From positions 25,803 through 89,802 of the forward strand of contig JADMKK010000033.1 in the NCBI GenBank assembly GCA_015478895.1: a stretch of DNA of 64,000 nt, in the 5' to 3' direction. Under the pieces are notes generated by a model. It was given only the letters and a program-made list of their open reading frames with translations, was not told the DNA's origin and made no database searches. The DNA comes from Comamonas sp. (GTDB taxonomy: Bacteria > Pseudomonadota > Gammaproteobacteria > Burkholderiales > Burkholderiaceae_C). The position numbers were made by a program, and so were the translations under genes. The stretch's first letter is position 1, and every line of letters begins with the position of its first letter. Below, piece after piece: positions 1-8,296 of the stretch.

Positions 1-1146
1 GTTCGGCGGTACAAAGTAGTTGCTGTAGACGTGCGAGTCCACGCGCACACCAGGGCCACCAGGCATGTGCCACATGGTGACGCGTCCGGGTGACGGGGTG
101 AACTTGTACGCATCTTCCGCATTGATACGGCACTCGATGGCGTGACCACGGATCTGGCTGTTGATCTGGCGTTGCGAAAACGGCAGCTTTTCACCCGCAG
201 CCACCATGATCTGGGTCTTGACGATATCAACACCCGTGATCATTTCAGTTACAGGGTGCTCCACCTGAACGCGGGTGTTCATTTCAATAAAATAGAACTC
301 GCCGTTTTCATACAAGAACTCAAACGTACCGGCACCGCGGTAGTTGATCTTCTTGCAGGCGGTCACGCAGCGCTCGCCCACTTTTTCCACCAAACGGCGG
401 GGAATACCCGGCGCAGGCGCTTCTTCGATCACTTTTTGGTGGCGGCGCTGCATGGAGCAGTCGCGCTCGCCCAGATACACCGCGTTCTTGTGCGTATCGG
501 CCATGATCTGGATTTCGACGTGGCGTGGGTTCTGGAGGAACTTCTCCATGTACACCGCAGGATTGCCAAACGCCGCACCGGCTTCCGCCTTGGTCATTTG
601 CACCGCATTAATCAGTGCCGCTTCGGTGTGTACCACACGCATACCGCGACCACCGCCGCCGCCTGCGGCCTTGATGATGACTGGGTAGCCAATGGCCTTG
701 GCAATGCGCTTGACCTGTGCGGCATCTTCGGGCAACTCGCCGTCCGAGCCAGGCACGCAGGGCACACCGGCCTTGATCATGGCTTGCTTGGCCGACACCT
801 TGTCACCCATGATGCGGATGGACTCGGCAGTCGGGCCAATGAACTTGAAGCCGCTTTGCTCGACACGTTCGGCAAAGTTGGCGTTCTCAGACAGGAAACC
901 ATATCCTGGGTGGATCGCTTCAGCGTCTGTCACTTCTGCCGCCGAGATGATGGCGGGCATGTTCAGGTAGCTCAAAGGAGAGGCGGCAGGGCCGATGCAG
1001 ACGGCCTCATCGGCCAGCTTGACGTACTTGGCGTCGCGGTCGGCTTCAGAGTAGACCATGACGGCCTTGATGCCCATCTCGCGGCAAGCGCGCTGGATGC
1101 GCAGGGCAATTTCACCCCGGTTGGCAACCAAAATTTTCTTAAACAT
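1..1146 (-). CDS. accC: Biotin carboxylase subunit of acetyl-CoA carboxylase (partial, C-terminus outside window)
   Basis: This ATP-grasp enzyme carboxylates the biotin on AccB using bicarbonate and ATP, the first step of fatty acid synthesis in the cytoplasm. Translating the minus strand from the ATG at 1146 gives [18 protein letters not shown], the conserved AccC start. The glycine-rich ATP loop ([12 protein letters not shown]) lies near residue 160 and the active-site stretch [14 protein letters not shown] near residue 288. About 382 codons are present before the window edge; full-length proteins have about 449, so the C-terminal tail is missing here only because of the cut. It lies 92 bases downstream of accB, and the two almost certainly form the usual accBC operon. 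Identification is secure. Confidence 0.97.
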   Translation of the reverse strand, partial: MFKKILVANRGEIALRIQRACREMGIKAVMVYSEADRDAKYVKLADEAVCIGPAASPLSYLNMPAIISAAEVTDAEAIHPGYGFLSENANFAERVEQSGFKFIGPTAESIRIMGDKVSAKQAMIKAGVPCVPGSDGELPEDAAQVKRIAKAIGYPVIIKAAGGGGGRGMRVVHTEAALINAVQMTKAEAGAAFGNPAVYMEKFLQNPRHVEIQIMADTHKNAVYLGERDCSMQRRHQKVIEEAPAPGIPRRLVEKVGERCVTACKKINYRGAGTFEFLYENGEFYFIEMNTRVQVEHPVTEMITGVDIVKTQIMVAAGEKLPFSQRQINSQIRGHAIECRINAEDAYKFTPSPGRVTMWHMPGGPGVRVDSHVYSNYFVPPN

Positions 1147-1238
1147 GGAGGTCCTCGTTGTTCACCGCCCCGCAGGGGGCGAATCGTTCTATCTGCTAAG
1201 CCCCATGCTGCACACAGTGCGCGGGCTTAAGACAGATA

Positions 1239-1688
1239 TCACTCGATCACGAACAGCGGCTGGCCGTATTCCACAGCTTGACCGTTGTCGGCCAGGATAC
1301 GGGTCACGGTACCCGACTTGTCAGCCTCGATCTCGTTCAAGATCTTCATGGCTTCGATAATGCAGATGGTGTCGCCTTCTTTGACCTGGTCACCCACTTC
1401 GACGAACGCCTTGGCGCCAGGGCTGGAGGCACGGTAGAAGCTGCCCACCATGGGAGACTTCACTTGGTGGCCCACTACCGCAGGAGCAGCTTCCGCCGCA
1501 GGGGCTGCAGGAGCAGCAGCTTGTTGGGCAGGAGCCGCGGCTTGCATAGGGGCCGCAACAAATTGCTGCACAACGTTGCCACCGCTCTTGACGATGCGGA
1601 CTTTGCCCTCTGCCTCGGTGATTTCCAGCTCCGAAACATTCGATTCGGACACCAAGTCGATAAGGGTCTTGAGTTTACGCAGATCCAT
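1239..1688 (-). CDS. accB: Biotin carboxyl carrier protein of acetyl-CoA carboxylase
   Basis: AccB carries the biotin that shuttles the carboxyl group between AccC and the carboxyltransferase. The 149-residue product has the expected plan: an N-terminal segment (1-43), a flexible Ala/Pro/Gln-rich linker (about 44-72) and a C-terminal biotinyl domain. The biotin attachment motif [15 protein letters not shown] places the modified lysine at K115; the usual second Met of the EAMKM motif is Ile here, a common variant. The ATG at 1688 has a GGAGC Shine-Dalgarno sequence just upstream. It is first in an accB-accC operon. Confidence 0.97.
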   Translation of the reverse strand: MDLRKLKTLIDLVSESNVSELEITEAEGKVRIVKSGGNVVQQFVAAPMQAAAPAQQAAAPAAPAAEAAPAVVGHQVKSPMVGSFYRASSPGAKAFVEVGDQVKEGDTICIIEAMKILNEIEADKSGTVTRILADNGQAVEYGQPLFVIE

Positions 1689-1752
1689 GGAAGCTCCAAC
1701 GGCTAAAACTAAATAAGGGCGCGAATTTACCCTAAATCCAGCCTTCTACGCG

Positions 1753-1781
1753 CTTTATGGAATATTTTTCGCCATCTGCAA
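1753..1781 (-). promoter_or_regulatory. Candidate sigma-70 promoter for accBC
   Basis: On the minus strand, a TTGCAG -35-like hexamer (1776-1781) is separated by exactly 17 bases from an ATAAAG -10-like hexamer (1753-1758). It lies about 65 bases upstream of the accB ATG. The -35 is a fair match to consensus and the -10 is weak, so this is a prediction only. Confidence 0.3.
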
Positions 1782-1828
1782 GGAGGTTATTTGATCTTCA
1801 GACGCATTTCCGCCGCGTCAAAGCCTCC

Positions 1829-2380
1829 TCAAGCCACCCAATGGAGCAGTTCTTGCTCCGAAAGTTCGCCGATTTTACGCTGTCGCACTTGCCCTTGCGA
1901 ATCCAACAAGAGCGTGAAGGGTAGGCCCCCGTTGATATTGCCCAGGCTGCGCGTCAAGGTCACACCACCAGCGCCGGTCATGGCCACAGGAAAGTCCAGG
2001 GGCTGGCGCGCCAGCCATTTTTGTACGGCGGCGGTTTGGTCTACCGCCAACCCCAGCACTTGCACCCCCTGCTGGCCCAACCCGGCCTGCGCTTGCGCAA
2101 AGCGGTTGATCATGGACAACTCACGCACGCAAGGTGGGCACCAGGTAGCCCAAAAATTTACGAGCAGTGGGCGGCCACGCAAACGCTCCAGTGCCAGCGC
2201 ACTGCCATCAGGCTGCTGCAATTGCAGCGCCCAAAAAGCCTCCAGAGCCGCATCGTTGCTGACCGCATCGCGGCTTTGCTCCCAGGCCAGCCAAGTGCCA
2301 CCCCCCAAAGCCGCCAACGCCACGCCACCTGTGAGCCAGCGCCGACGCTGGGAAGACCAGGTTTTTTGCGCCTCAATCAT
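1829..2380 (-). CDS. TlpA-family membrane-anchored thiol-disulfide oxidoreductase
   Basis: This is a thioredoxin-fold reductant expected to face the periplasm. The 183-residue product has a basic N-terminus, one hydrophobic segment (about residues 17-33, an uncleaved anchor or signal) and then the redox motif WATWCPPC (cysteines near 81 and 84), with a cis-proline-type GGLPFT near residue 150. The ATG at 2380 was chosen over an upstream in-frame ATG at 2410. It overlaps the stop of the preceding gene by only 8 bases, and the longer version would put extra arginines before the anchor. The family supplies electrons for cytochrome c maturation or periplasmic disulfide reduction; the specific partner cannot be read here. 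Confidence 0.85.
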   Translation of the reverse strand: MIEAQKTWSSQRRRWLTGGVALAALGGGTWLAWEQSRDAVSNDAALEAFWALQLQQPDGSALALERLRGRPLLVNFWATWCPPCVRELSMINRFAQAQAGLGQQGVQVLGLAVDQTAAVQKWLARQPLDFPVAMTGAGGVTLTRSLGNINGGLPFTLLLDSQGQVRQRKIGELSEQELLHWVA

Positions 2381-2993
2381 CGCTGCTCGCCCCCGATACC
2401 TGCGCCACATCCAGCAGCGCTTTCACAGCGTTGATGTCACCACGCTGTGAGCGCCCTTGCGCATCGGCTTTGAGTGCGCCGCGCAAGTCGTCGTAGTCAT
2501 ACACCATCAGGTGCACGCCCACCGTTTCGCCCAAGGGTTTGCACAGGCTGCTGATGCTCAGGGCGTCCACCGTGTCGCCCTGAAAGCCCGACACAGCAGT
2601 CACGTCGTACTTGACGTTGTGGTTGATCAAAGCAATTTCTGCAGATTTTGAGTCATCACAAAACAGGCCGATATAGATATCGGACATGCGCGTGGCAGTG
2701 CCGCGCCACACTGCGCCGGACAGGTGCGGGCGAAACGCCTGCATCCGCTCCATCCACACCAGCGCCAGTTCACGCAAGGCTTGCAGTTCCTGAGGTTGCG
2801 TGTCCGCACAAAAAAGCTCGATGTATTCACGCACGGCAGCTTCCAGGACATCGTTGTCTGGCAAAGGCGTACGGGCAGACAAGCCCAGCTGTTTGACTGC
2901 ACGGCGTTTGGCCGGGCCCCATTCCAACCCCTCTTCGACCACCATGCGTGCGGCGGTATGGGCAATCTCTTGGGAGGCAGAAGATATTGTCAT
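2373..2993 (-). CDS. Conserved protein of unknown function
   Basis: I do not recognise a domain with confidence. The product is 206 residues, soluble, with no signal peptide or membrane segment. The N-terminal half looks helical and charged (a region rich in E, R and W around WGPAKRRAVKQL), and the C-terminal half has alternating hydrophobic residues suggestive of alpha/beta structure. The ATG at 2993 was chosen; a GTG at 3005 is the only other nearby in-frame start. It overlaps the tlpA-like gene by 8 bases, so the two are probably co-transcribed, and it is divergent from mpl across about 270 bases. Confidence 0.75.
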   Translation of the reverse strand: MTISSASQEIAHTAARMVVEEGLEWGPAKRRAVKQLGLSARTPLPDNDVLEAAVREYIELFCADTQPQELQALRELALVWMERMQAFRPHLSGAVWRGTATRMSDIYIGLFCDDSKSAEIALINHNVKYDVTAVSGFQGDTVDALSISSLCKPLGETVGVHLMVYDYDDLRGALKADAQGRSQRGDINAVKALLDVAQVSGASSDD

Positions 2994-3267
2994 GCAGTTC
3001 ACCACTAGAAATCAATCACGACCTGCATTATGAGAAATACCCGGCTGCACCGGCGCGGCGTAGCATTTCAAAGTGCGGGGGTATAACAAATAAAGTGAGC
3101 AGCATGCCCTTTATTTATCAAGATTTCACAGAACAATCACTACCAAAACATTGCTTGGCAAGGGCATGTCGCTATTTTTTCTATAACAAGCAAGAACAAG
3201 CGAGCATTTGTAACGACTCGACCGGTGCGCGCCCGCGCGGTATGCGCTCCCCGTAGAATTGCCGCCC

Positions 3268-4671
3268 ATGCATATACATATCTTGGGAATCTGCGGCACC
3301 TTCATGGGTGGTGTAGCCGCACTGGCACGCGAGGCGGGCCACACCGTCACGGGCTGCGACGCGGGTGTTTATCCTCCCATGAGCGATCAGCTGCGCGCCC
3401 TGGGCATTGAGCTGATCGAAGGTTACGGCACCGAACAACTGGCGCTAAAACCCGATATGTTCGTCGTAGGCAACGTCGTCAGCCGCGCACGCCTGGCCGA
3501 TGGCAGCGCCAAATTCCCGCTGATGGAAGCTATCCTGGACCAAGGCCTGCCTTACACCAGCGGCCCGCAGTGGCTGTCTGAGCATGTATTGCAAGGCCGT
3601 CATGTGCTGGCCGTGGCAGGCACGCATGGCAAGACCACCACCACCTCCATGCTGGCGTGGATCCTGGAATGCGCAGGCCTGACGCCCGGTTTTCTGGTCG
3701 GCGGCGTGCCGCTGGACTTTGGCGTTTCGGCCCGCCTGGGCCAGCAGGCGCCCGAGCAGGAACGCCCGTTGTTTGTGATTGAAGCGGACGAGTACGACAC
3801 CGCCTTCTTTGACAAGCGCAGCAAGTTTGTGCATTACCGCCCGCGCACTGCGGTGCTGAACAATCTGGAGTTTGACCACGCTGACATTTTTGAAAACCTC
3901 GCTGCCATTGAGCGCCAGTTCAATCACCTGATCCGCACCGTACCCGGCGCGGGCCGCGTGGTCTTTAACGGTTTAGAAGAAGCGTTGACGCGCGTGCTGC
4001 ACCAAGGCTGCTGGAGCGAGCAGCGTAGTTTTGGCAGTACCGTGGGCGATTTCACGGCCGAGGGTCAACACCACGCCTTTGATGTGTTGCAGCAAGGCAA
4101 AAAAGTAGGCCATGTGGAATGGCGCCTGAGCGGTGAGCACAACCAGCTCAACGCCTTGGCCGCCATTGCTGCCGCCGAGCATGTGGGCGTCAGCCCTGCG
4201 GTGGCTGCCGATGCGCTCAGCCGCTTTCACAACGTCAAGCGCCGCATGGAGCTGCGCGGCACCGTAGGCAACATCACGGTGTATGACGATTTTGCCCACC
4301 ACCCTACGGCCATCCGTACCACGCTGGATGGCCTGCGCCTGCGCGTAGGCCAGCAGCAGCGCATATTGGCGGTGTTCGAGCCGCGCAGCAACACCATGAA
4401 GCTGGGCACCATGAAGGCCCAACTGCCGTGGTCGCTCAAAGAAGCAGACCTGGCGTTCTGTCATACCGCCGGTTTGGATTGGGATGCTGCCCAGGCATTG
4501 GAAGCACTGGGCGACGCCGCTGCAACCAGCGACAACATCGACACCGTGGTCGAGCAAGTGATGGCCCAGGTGCAACCGGGCGATCACATTGTCTGCATGA
4601 GCAATGGCGGCTTTGGCGGCGTTCACGACAAATTGCTGCAAGCGCTGCATGCGCGCTTTTCGCTGCGCTAG
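3268..4671 (+). CDS. mpl: UDP-N-acetylmuramate:L-alanyl-gamma-D-glutamyl-meso-diaminopimelate ligase
   Basis: Mpl recycles cell-wall fragments by ligating the intact L-Ala-D-Glu-mDAP tripeptide to UDP-MurNAc, bypassing MurC, MurD and MurE. The 467-residue product starts MHIHILGICGTFMGG, the hallmark Mpl N-terminus, and has the Mur-ligase ATP loop GTHGKTTTT at about 118-126 and the EADEYDTAFFDKRSKF segment typical of this branch. The ATG at 3268 was preferred to an in-frame TTG at 3259 because it gives exactly the family start. It is a single-gene unit ended by a strong terminator and is unlinked to the dcw cluster. Confidence 0.96.
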   Translation: MHIHILGICGTFMGGVAALAREAGHTVTGCDAGVYPPMSDQLRALGIELIEGYGTEQLALKPDMFVVGNVVSRARLADGSAKFPLMEAILDQGLPYTSGPQWLSEHVLQGRHVLAVAGTHGKTTTTSMLAWILECAGLTPGFLVGGVPLDFGVSARLGQQAPEQERPLFVIEADEYDTAFFDKRSKFVHYRPRTAVLNNLEFDHADIFENLAAIERQFNHLIRTVPGAGRVVFNGLEEALTRVLHQGCWSEQRSFGSTVGDFTAEGQHHAFDVLQQGKKVGHVEWRLSGEHNQLNALAAIAAAEHVGVSPAVAADALSRFHNVKRRMELRGTVGNITVYDDFAHHPTAIRTTLDGLRLRVGQQQRILAVFEPRSNTMKLGTMKAQLPWSLKEADLAFCHTAGLDWDAAQALEALGDAAATSDNIDTVVEQVMAQVQPGDHIVCMSNGGFGGVHDKLLQALHARFSLR

Positions 4672-4693
4672 GGCGCAACTACCGAGCGGCGCA

Positions 4694-4727
4694 TAAAAAA
4701 ACCGACTGCATGCAGTCGGTTTTTTGT
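4694..4727 (+). terminator. Intrinsic terminator after mpl
   Basis: A perfect 20-base palindrome (4701-4720) is flanked by A-rich and T-rich runs, giving a stem followed by six or more T. It lies 22 bases after the mpl stop. The A tract on the other side means it could also serve the minus-strand gene ending at 4749. Confidence 0.9.
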
Positions 4728-4748
4728 GCCCTGCGCAGAGTTGCTGCA

Positions 4749-5060
4749 TCAATAGCTGACCGCCATCCCCTCCACATCGACCTTGATGACAGGCCTGCCC
4801 AGCACCGTGTTTGTGGCACGTGCATAGGTACTGAACCATGCCTGATCTGCCAGCAGACGGCTACCCGCTGCACGCGCTACCACCAGCACCTTGTCGGCCA
4901 GCAGCACCTTGCCACTGGGGCGCAGCGGCTCACAATCGAGCGACGTAAATTGATCATCCAACCAGCGGCGGGCTTCGTCATTCCCCATGGGAGGCAGGCG
5001 ATCTACATCCATACGGTATTGCTGCTCTGCATTCAAGCGCACGATAACTTCACTGATCAT
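4749..5060 (-). CDS. Small conserved protein of unknown function (103 aa)
   Basis: The product is a small soluble protein I do not recognise. It starts MISEVIVRLNAEQQYRMD and has a C-terminal half with alternating hydrophobic residues. There is no signal peptide or membrane segment. The ATG at 5060 has an AGAAAGA purine stretch upstream; in-frame sequence reaches back to 5186 but reads as non-coding. The gene lies downstream of the DAHP synthase with about 200 bases between them and converges with mpl. Coding potential is moderate; no function is proposed. Confidence 0.6.
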   Translation of the reverse strand: MISEVIVRLNAEQQYRMDVDRLPPMGNDEARRWLDDQFTSLDCEPLRPSGKVLLADKVLVVARAAGSRLLADQAWFSTYARATNTVLGRPVIKVDVEGMAVSY

Positions 5061-5258
5061 ATCGGTCTTTCTAAAGAGTCTGGTTCTCTGGTTACGCTGC
5101 ACACAGCTTACCCAGAGCAGCTCTGAAAGGTAAGCCCCGTTGTACGCACACGGCCACAAAAACTTGCAAAAAACAGGAGCTAGCAAGACAAAGCCACCAA
5201 GCCTTTGCGCAAAAGTCGGTGCAAAGACAATCTCAATGGCTGCGACTCCTCGTCAGAC

Positions 5259-6416
5259 TCAAGCCACCAATTCCGGCTGTTCCACCGGCTGGGCCTGCGC
5301 ACGGCGCACTTGCACTGCGCTGGACAGGTTTTCCAGCACATCCAGCGTGTCATTCCAGCCAATGCAGGCATCGGTAATGCTTTGGCCGTAGCTCAAGCCA
5401 CGGGCATCGTCCTTGCCAGGCGTGAACTTTTGCGCACCCGCTACCAGATGGCTTTCCAGCATCACACCAAAGATGCGTTTGGAGCCCGCCTTCATCTGCA
5501 CAGCGATGTCTGCGGCCACGTCCTTTTGGCGCTCGTGCTGCTTGAGGCTATTGGCATGGCTGCAATCGACCATCAAGCTGGCAGGCAAACCGGCTTTTTC
5601 CAGATCGGCGCAGGCCGCTTCTACGTGGGCCGCATCGTAGTTGGGTGTTTTGCCGCCGCGCAAAATCACGTGGCAATCTGGATTGCCCTTGGTGTGCACG
5701 ATGGCCACTTGACCGTTTTTGTGTACCGACAAGAAATGGTGGCCGTGGCTAGACGACTGAATCGCATCGGTGGCAATGCGAATATTGCCGTCCGTACCAT
5801 TCTTGAAACCAATCGGTGCCGAGATGCCCGAGGCCAGCTCGCGGTGGATCTGGCTCTCGGTAGTACGTGCGCCAATCGCGCCCCAGCTGATCAAATCTCC
5901 AATGTATTGGGGGGAGATCACGTCCAGGAACTCGCTGGCCGCCGGTACACCCAGGCGGTTGATATCAATCAGCAACTGGCGCGCAATGCGCAGGCCTTCG
6001 TCGATGCGGTAGCTGCCGTCCAGGTACGGATCGTTGATCAAACCCTTCCAGCCCACCGTCGTGCGCGGCTTTTCGAAGTACACGCGCATGACCACCTCCA
6101 GCGTGTCTTTGTACTGCTCGCGCACATCAGCCAGGCGGCGCGCATAGTCCAGTGCAGCGGCGGGGTCGTGGATGGAGCAAGGTCCCACGATCACCAGCAG
6201 GCGGTCATCATTGCGACCATGCATGATGTTGGCAATCGTCTTGCGCGTATCGCTGACCAGGGTTTCAACCGGGGTGCCCTGAATGGGGAAGAAGCGGATC
6301 AGATGTTCGGGAGGGGGCAGCACGGTAGTTTCCTGGATACGTTCGTCATCGGTTTGTCCTGTTTTGTTATTGACCGAGCTGCGATACCAAGATTCGCCGT
6401 AGTTGTTTGCTGTCAT
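5259..6416 (-). CDS. aroG: 3-deoxy-7-phosphoheptulonate (DAHP) synthase, class I
   Basis: The enzyme condenses phosphoenolpyruvate and erythrose 4-phosphate to DAHP, the committed step of the shikimate pathway. The 385-residue product matches the AroF/AroG/AroH group in length and motifs: VIVGPCSIHDPAAALDYA near residue 75, RVYFEKPRTTVGWKGLINDP near 110, a GARTTESQIHRELASG segment near 185, and the metal-site region SLMVDCSHANS near 280. Which aromatic amino acid inhibits it cannot be judged by eye, so the aroG symbol is generic. The ATG at 6416 follows GAAAGAGGC. The gene stands alone with an unusual upstream leader: an aromatic-rich leader peptide and an intrinsic terminator 31 bases before the start codon, pointing to transcription attenuation. 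Confidence 0.96.
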   Translation of the reverse strand: MTANNYGESWYRSSVNNKTGQTDDERIQETTVLPPPEHLIRFFPIQGTPVETLVSDTRKTIANIMHGRNDDRLLVIVGPCSIHDPAAALDYARRLADVREQYKDTLEVVMRVYFEKPRTTVGWKGLINDPYLDGSYRIDEGLRIARQLLIDINRLGVPAASEFLDVISPQYIGDLISWGAIGARTTESQIHRELASGISAPIGFKNGTDGNIRIATDAIQSSSHGHHFLSVHKNGQVAIVHTKGNPDCHVILRGGKTPNYDAAHVEAACADLEKAGLPASLMVDCSHANSLKQHERQKDVAADIAVQMKAGSKRIFGVMLESHLVAGAQKFTPGKDDARGLSYGQSITDACIGWNDTLDVLENLSSAVQVRRAQAQPVEQPELVA

Positions 6417-6446
6417 GACTGCCTCTTTCCGAATTAATCGTGGGTA

Positions 6447-6481
6447 TAAAAAAACCGCCGGGCTTTTCAGCTTCGGCGGTT
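6447..6481 (-). terminator. Attenuator terminator upstream of the DAHP synthase gene
   Basis: An 8-bp perfect GC-rich stem (AACCGCCG / CGGCGGTT) with a 13-base loop is followed by seven T on the minus strand. It sits between the leader peptide and the DAHP synthase start codon, so it would end transcription before the structural gene. That position, upstream of rather than after a gene, is why it is read as an attenuator. Confidence 0.85.
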
Positions 6482-6521
6482 GTCTTTGGGAGGTTTGTTC
6501 GTGTGTGCGAGCTTTTGCCTC

Positions 6522-6578
6522 TCATCCGCCTGGGACCGAGAACCAAAAGTAAAAATAAAAAGCGCTACGAACTTGCAT
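6522..6578 (-). CDS. Leader peptide of the DAHP synthase attenuator (18 aa)
   Basis: The ATG at 6578 opens an 18-codon frame encoding MQVRSAFYFYFWFSVPGG, then TGA. Seven consecutive codons specify F, Y, F, Y, F, W, F, the signature of a regulatory leader peptide read out by ribosome stalling. Its stop codon lies inside the leader element that pairs upstream (see the attenuator entry). No strong Shine-Dalgarno is visible, and an in-frame GTG 18 bases upstream is an alternative start. It is too short for standard gene calling; support comes from composition and position. Confidence 0.8.
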   Translation of the reverse strand: MQVRSAFYFYFWFSVPGG

Positions 6579-6655
6579 AGCGGATGACTGTAACACCGCA
6601 CATAGTGCACCGCAACATCACCACCACAGAAAATTCAATAAAACTCCGAAAATAC

Positions 6656-6695
6656 AAACAAAAAAGGCCGACTCAACTCAATGAATCAGCCTTTT
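6656..6695 (-). terminator. Intrinsic terminator after tldD
   Basis: A 10-bp stem (6686-6695 with 6662-6671, one G-T pair) is followed on the minus strand by a run of six T. It lies about 37 bases beyond the tldD stop. It separates tldD from the DAHP synthase leader, so the leader must have its own promoter between about 6579 and 6656. Confidence 0.85.
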
Positions 6696-6732
6696 CATCA
6701 TTCAACGCAGAAAAACTGCGCCACATCACAAA

Positions 6733-8202
6733 TTAAGCAGTACCACCCACTGTGAGGCCATCAATGCGCATCGTAGGTTGTCCCACGCCAACAGGCACGC
6801 TCTGGCCTTCTTTGCCGCAGGTGCCGACGCCGCTATCCAAGCGCATGTCGTTGCCGATCATGCTGACCTTTTTCATGCACTCGGGGCCATTGCCCACCAA
6901 GGTTGCGCCCTTGACGGGATACTGAATCTTGCCGTTTTCCACCCAGTAAGCCAGGCTGGCCGAGAACACAAACTTGCCGCTGGTAATGTCCACCTGACCG
7001 CCCGCGAAGTTGGTCGCGTACAGGCCTTTTTTGATGGAGGCGATGATTTCCTGCGGATCCTTGTCGCCACCCAACATATAGGTATTGGTCATGCGCGGCA
7101 TGGGCAAGCTGGCGTAGCTTTCGCGGCGGCCGTTGCCGGTGGCCTTCACGCCCATCAGGCGCGCATTGAGCGAGTCCTGGATGTAGCCCTTCAAGATGCC
7201 GTCTTCAATCAGCACATTGGCCTGGGTGGGGCAGCCTTCGTCGTCCACATTGAGTGAGCCACGGCGGTCGGGCAAAGTGCCGTCGTCCAGAATGGTGACG
7301 CCCTTGGCAGCCACACGCTGGCCGATGCGGCCACTGAAAGCGCTGGAGCCCTTGCGGTTGAAGTCGCCTTCCAAGCCGTGGCCCACGGCTTCGTGCAGCA
7401 GCACGCCAGGCCAGCCCGAACCAAGCACCACCGTCATTTCACCGGCAGGGGCGGGGCGGGAGTCCAGGTTGATCAGCGCTTGCTCGACCGCTTCGTTCAC
7501 GTACTCCGTGATCTGTGCATCGCTAAAGTACGCCAGACCAAAACGGCCACCGCCACCGGATGAGCCCACTTCGCGGCGGTCACCTTGCTCGGCAATCACC
7601 GTCACCGACAAGCGCACCAAGGGGCGCACATCGGCGGCCAAAGTGCCGTCAGCGCGGGCCACCATCACCACGTCGTACTCGCTGGCCAAGCCCGCCATCA
7701 CTTGCACCACACGCGGGTCTTTGGCGCGGGCCAGTGTTTCCACCTTGCCCAGCAGCTCGACCTTTTCGGTACTGTTCATACTGGCAATCGGGTCGATGCC
7801 GGGGTACAGCGTGCGCGAAGGGGCAATTGTGGTTTTAGGGATGCGCACTTTGCGCTGCTGCTGGGCGCCGGAAATAGCGCGCACCGTGCGGGCTGCATCC
7901 AGCAGCGAAGCCTCGGAAATATCGTCCGAATAGGCAAATGCGGTTTTCTCCCCGCTGACCGCACGCACACCGACGCCCTGGTCGATAGAAAACGAGCCGG
8001 TCTTTACGATGCCCTCTTCCAGACTCCAGCCTTCGGCACGGGTGTACTGGAAGTACAGGTCAGCATCGTCCACCTGGTTGGCGCGGATTTCCGCCAGCGC
8101 GCGCGACAGGTGGGATTCATCCAAGCCAAAAGGCTCAAGCAGCAGTTGCCGGGCTACAGCCAGGCGCTCGATGGTGGGTTCGCGAGAGATCATGGCAAGC
8201 AT
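6733..8202 (-). CDS. tldD: Metalloprotease TldD
   Basis: TldD is the catalytic subunit of the TldD/TldE protease, known for processing modified peptides such as microcins and for CcdA turnover. The 489-residue length is typical. The zinc-binding motif HEAVGHGLEGD (HExxxH) sits just past the middle, preceded by the glycine-rich GSSGGGGRFG. The C-terminal GNDMRLDSGVGTCGKEGQSVPVGVGQPTMRI matches the family's conserved end. A second ATG nine bases inside (8193) is an equally plausible start. The partner gene tldE (pmbA) is not in this window. Confidence 0.95.
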   Translation of the reverse strand: MLAMISREPTIERLAVARQLLLEPFGLDESHLSRALAEIRANQVDDADLYFQYTRAEGWSLEEGIVKTGSFSIDQGVGVRAVSGEKTAFAYSDDISEASLLDAARTVRAISGAQQQRKVRIPKTTIAPSRTLYPGIDPIASMNSTEKVELLGKVETLARAKDPRVVQVMAGLASEYDVVMVARADGTLAADVRPLVRLSVTVIAEQGDRREVGSSGGGGRFGLAYFSDAQITEYVNEAVEQALINLDSRPAPAGEMTVVLGSGWPGVLLHEAVGHGLEGDFNRKGSSAFSGRIGQRVAAKGVTILDDGTLPDRRGSLNVDDEGCPTQANVLIEDGILKGYIQDSLNARLMGVKATGNGRRESYASLPMPRMTNTYMLGGDKDPQEIIASIKKGLYATNFAGGQVDITSGKFVFSASLAYWVENGKIQYPVKGATLVGNGPECMKKVSMIGNDMRLDSGVGTCGKEGQSVPVGVGQPTMRIDGLTVGGTA

Positions 8203-8296
8203 TTTAGGCAGGCTGCCATGCCCTCACGGCGCAATGGCCTCCCCAACCTCTATTGAGGCCCTGCCAAGTCGTTGCAGGGCCGCTTCAGGCCTTACG

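Larger units (their letters stand above)
6447..6587 (-). promoter_or_regulatory. Aromatic amino acid attenuator (leader) of the DAHP synthase gene
   Basis: Read on the minus strand, this 140-base leader has four segments. Segment 1 is TCATCCGC (6580-6587), just before the leader-peptide ATG. Segment 2 is GCGGATGA (6522-6529), an exact complement of segment 1 that contains the leader stop codon. Segment 3 (AACCGCCG, 6474-6481) and segment 4 (CGGCGGTT, 6453-6460) form a perfect 8-bp terminator stem followed by a T tract. The GGCGG of segment 2 can also pair with CCGCC of segment 3, giving a short antiterminator. Inferred model: ribosomes stalling on scarce Phe/Tyr/Trp codons mask segment 1, free segment 2 to pair with 3, and allow read-through into the gene. 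A ribosome reaching the stop codon covers segment 2 and termination follows. Confidence 0.8.

Noticed and set aside
6447..6587. Protein- or metabolite-sensing riboswitch upstream of DAHP synthase
   Set aside because: The leader peptide rich in pathway end products and the nested hairpins fit translation-coupled attenuation better, and no known riboswitch core is visible.
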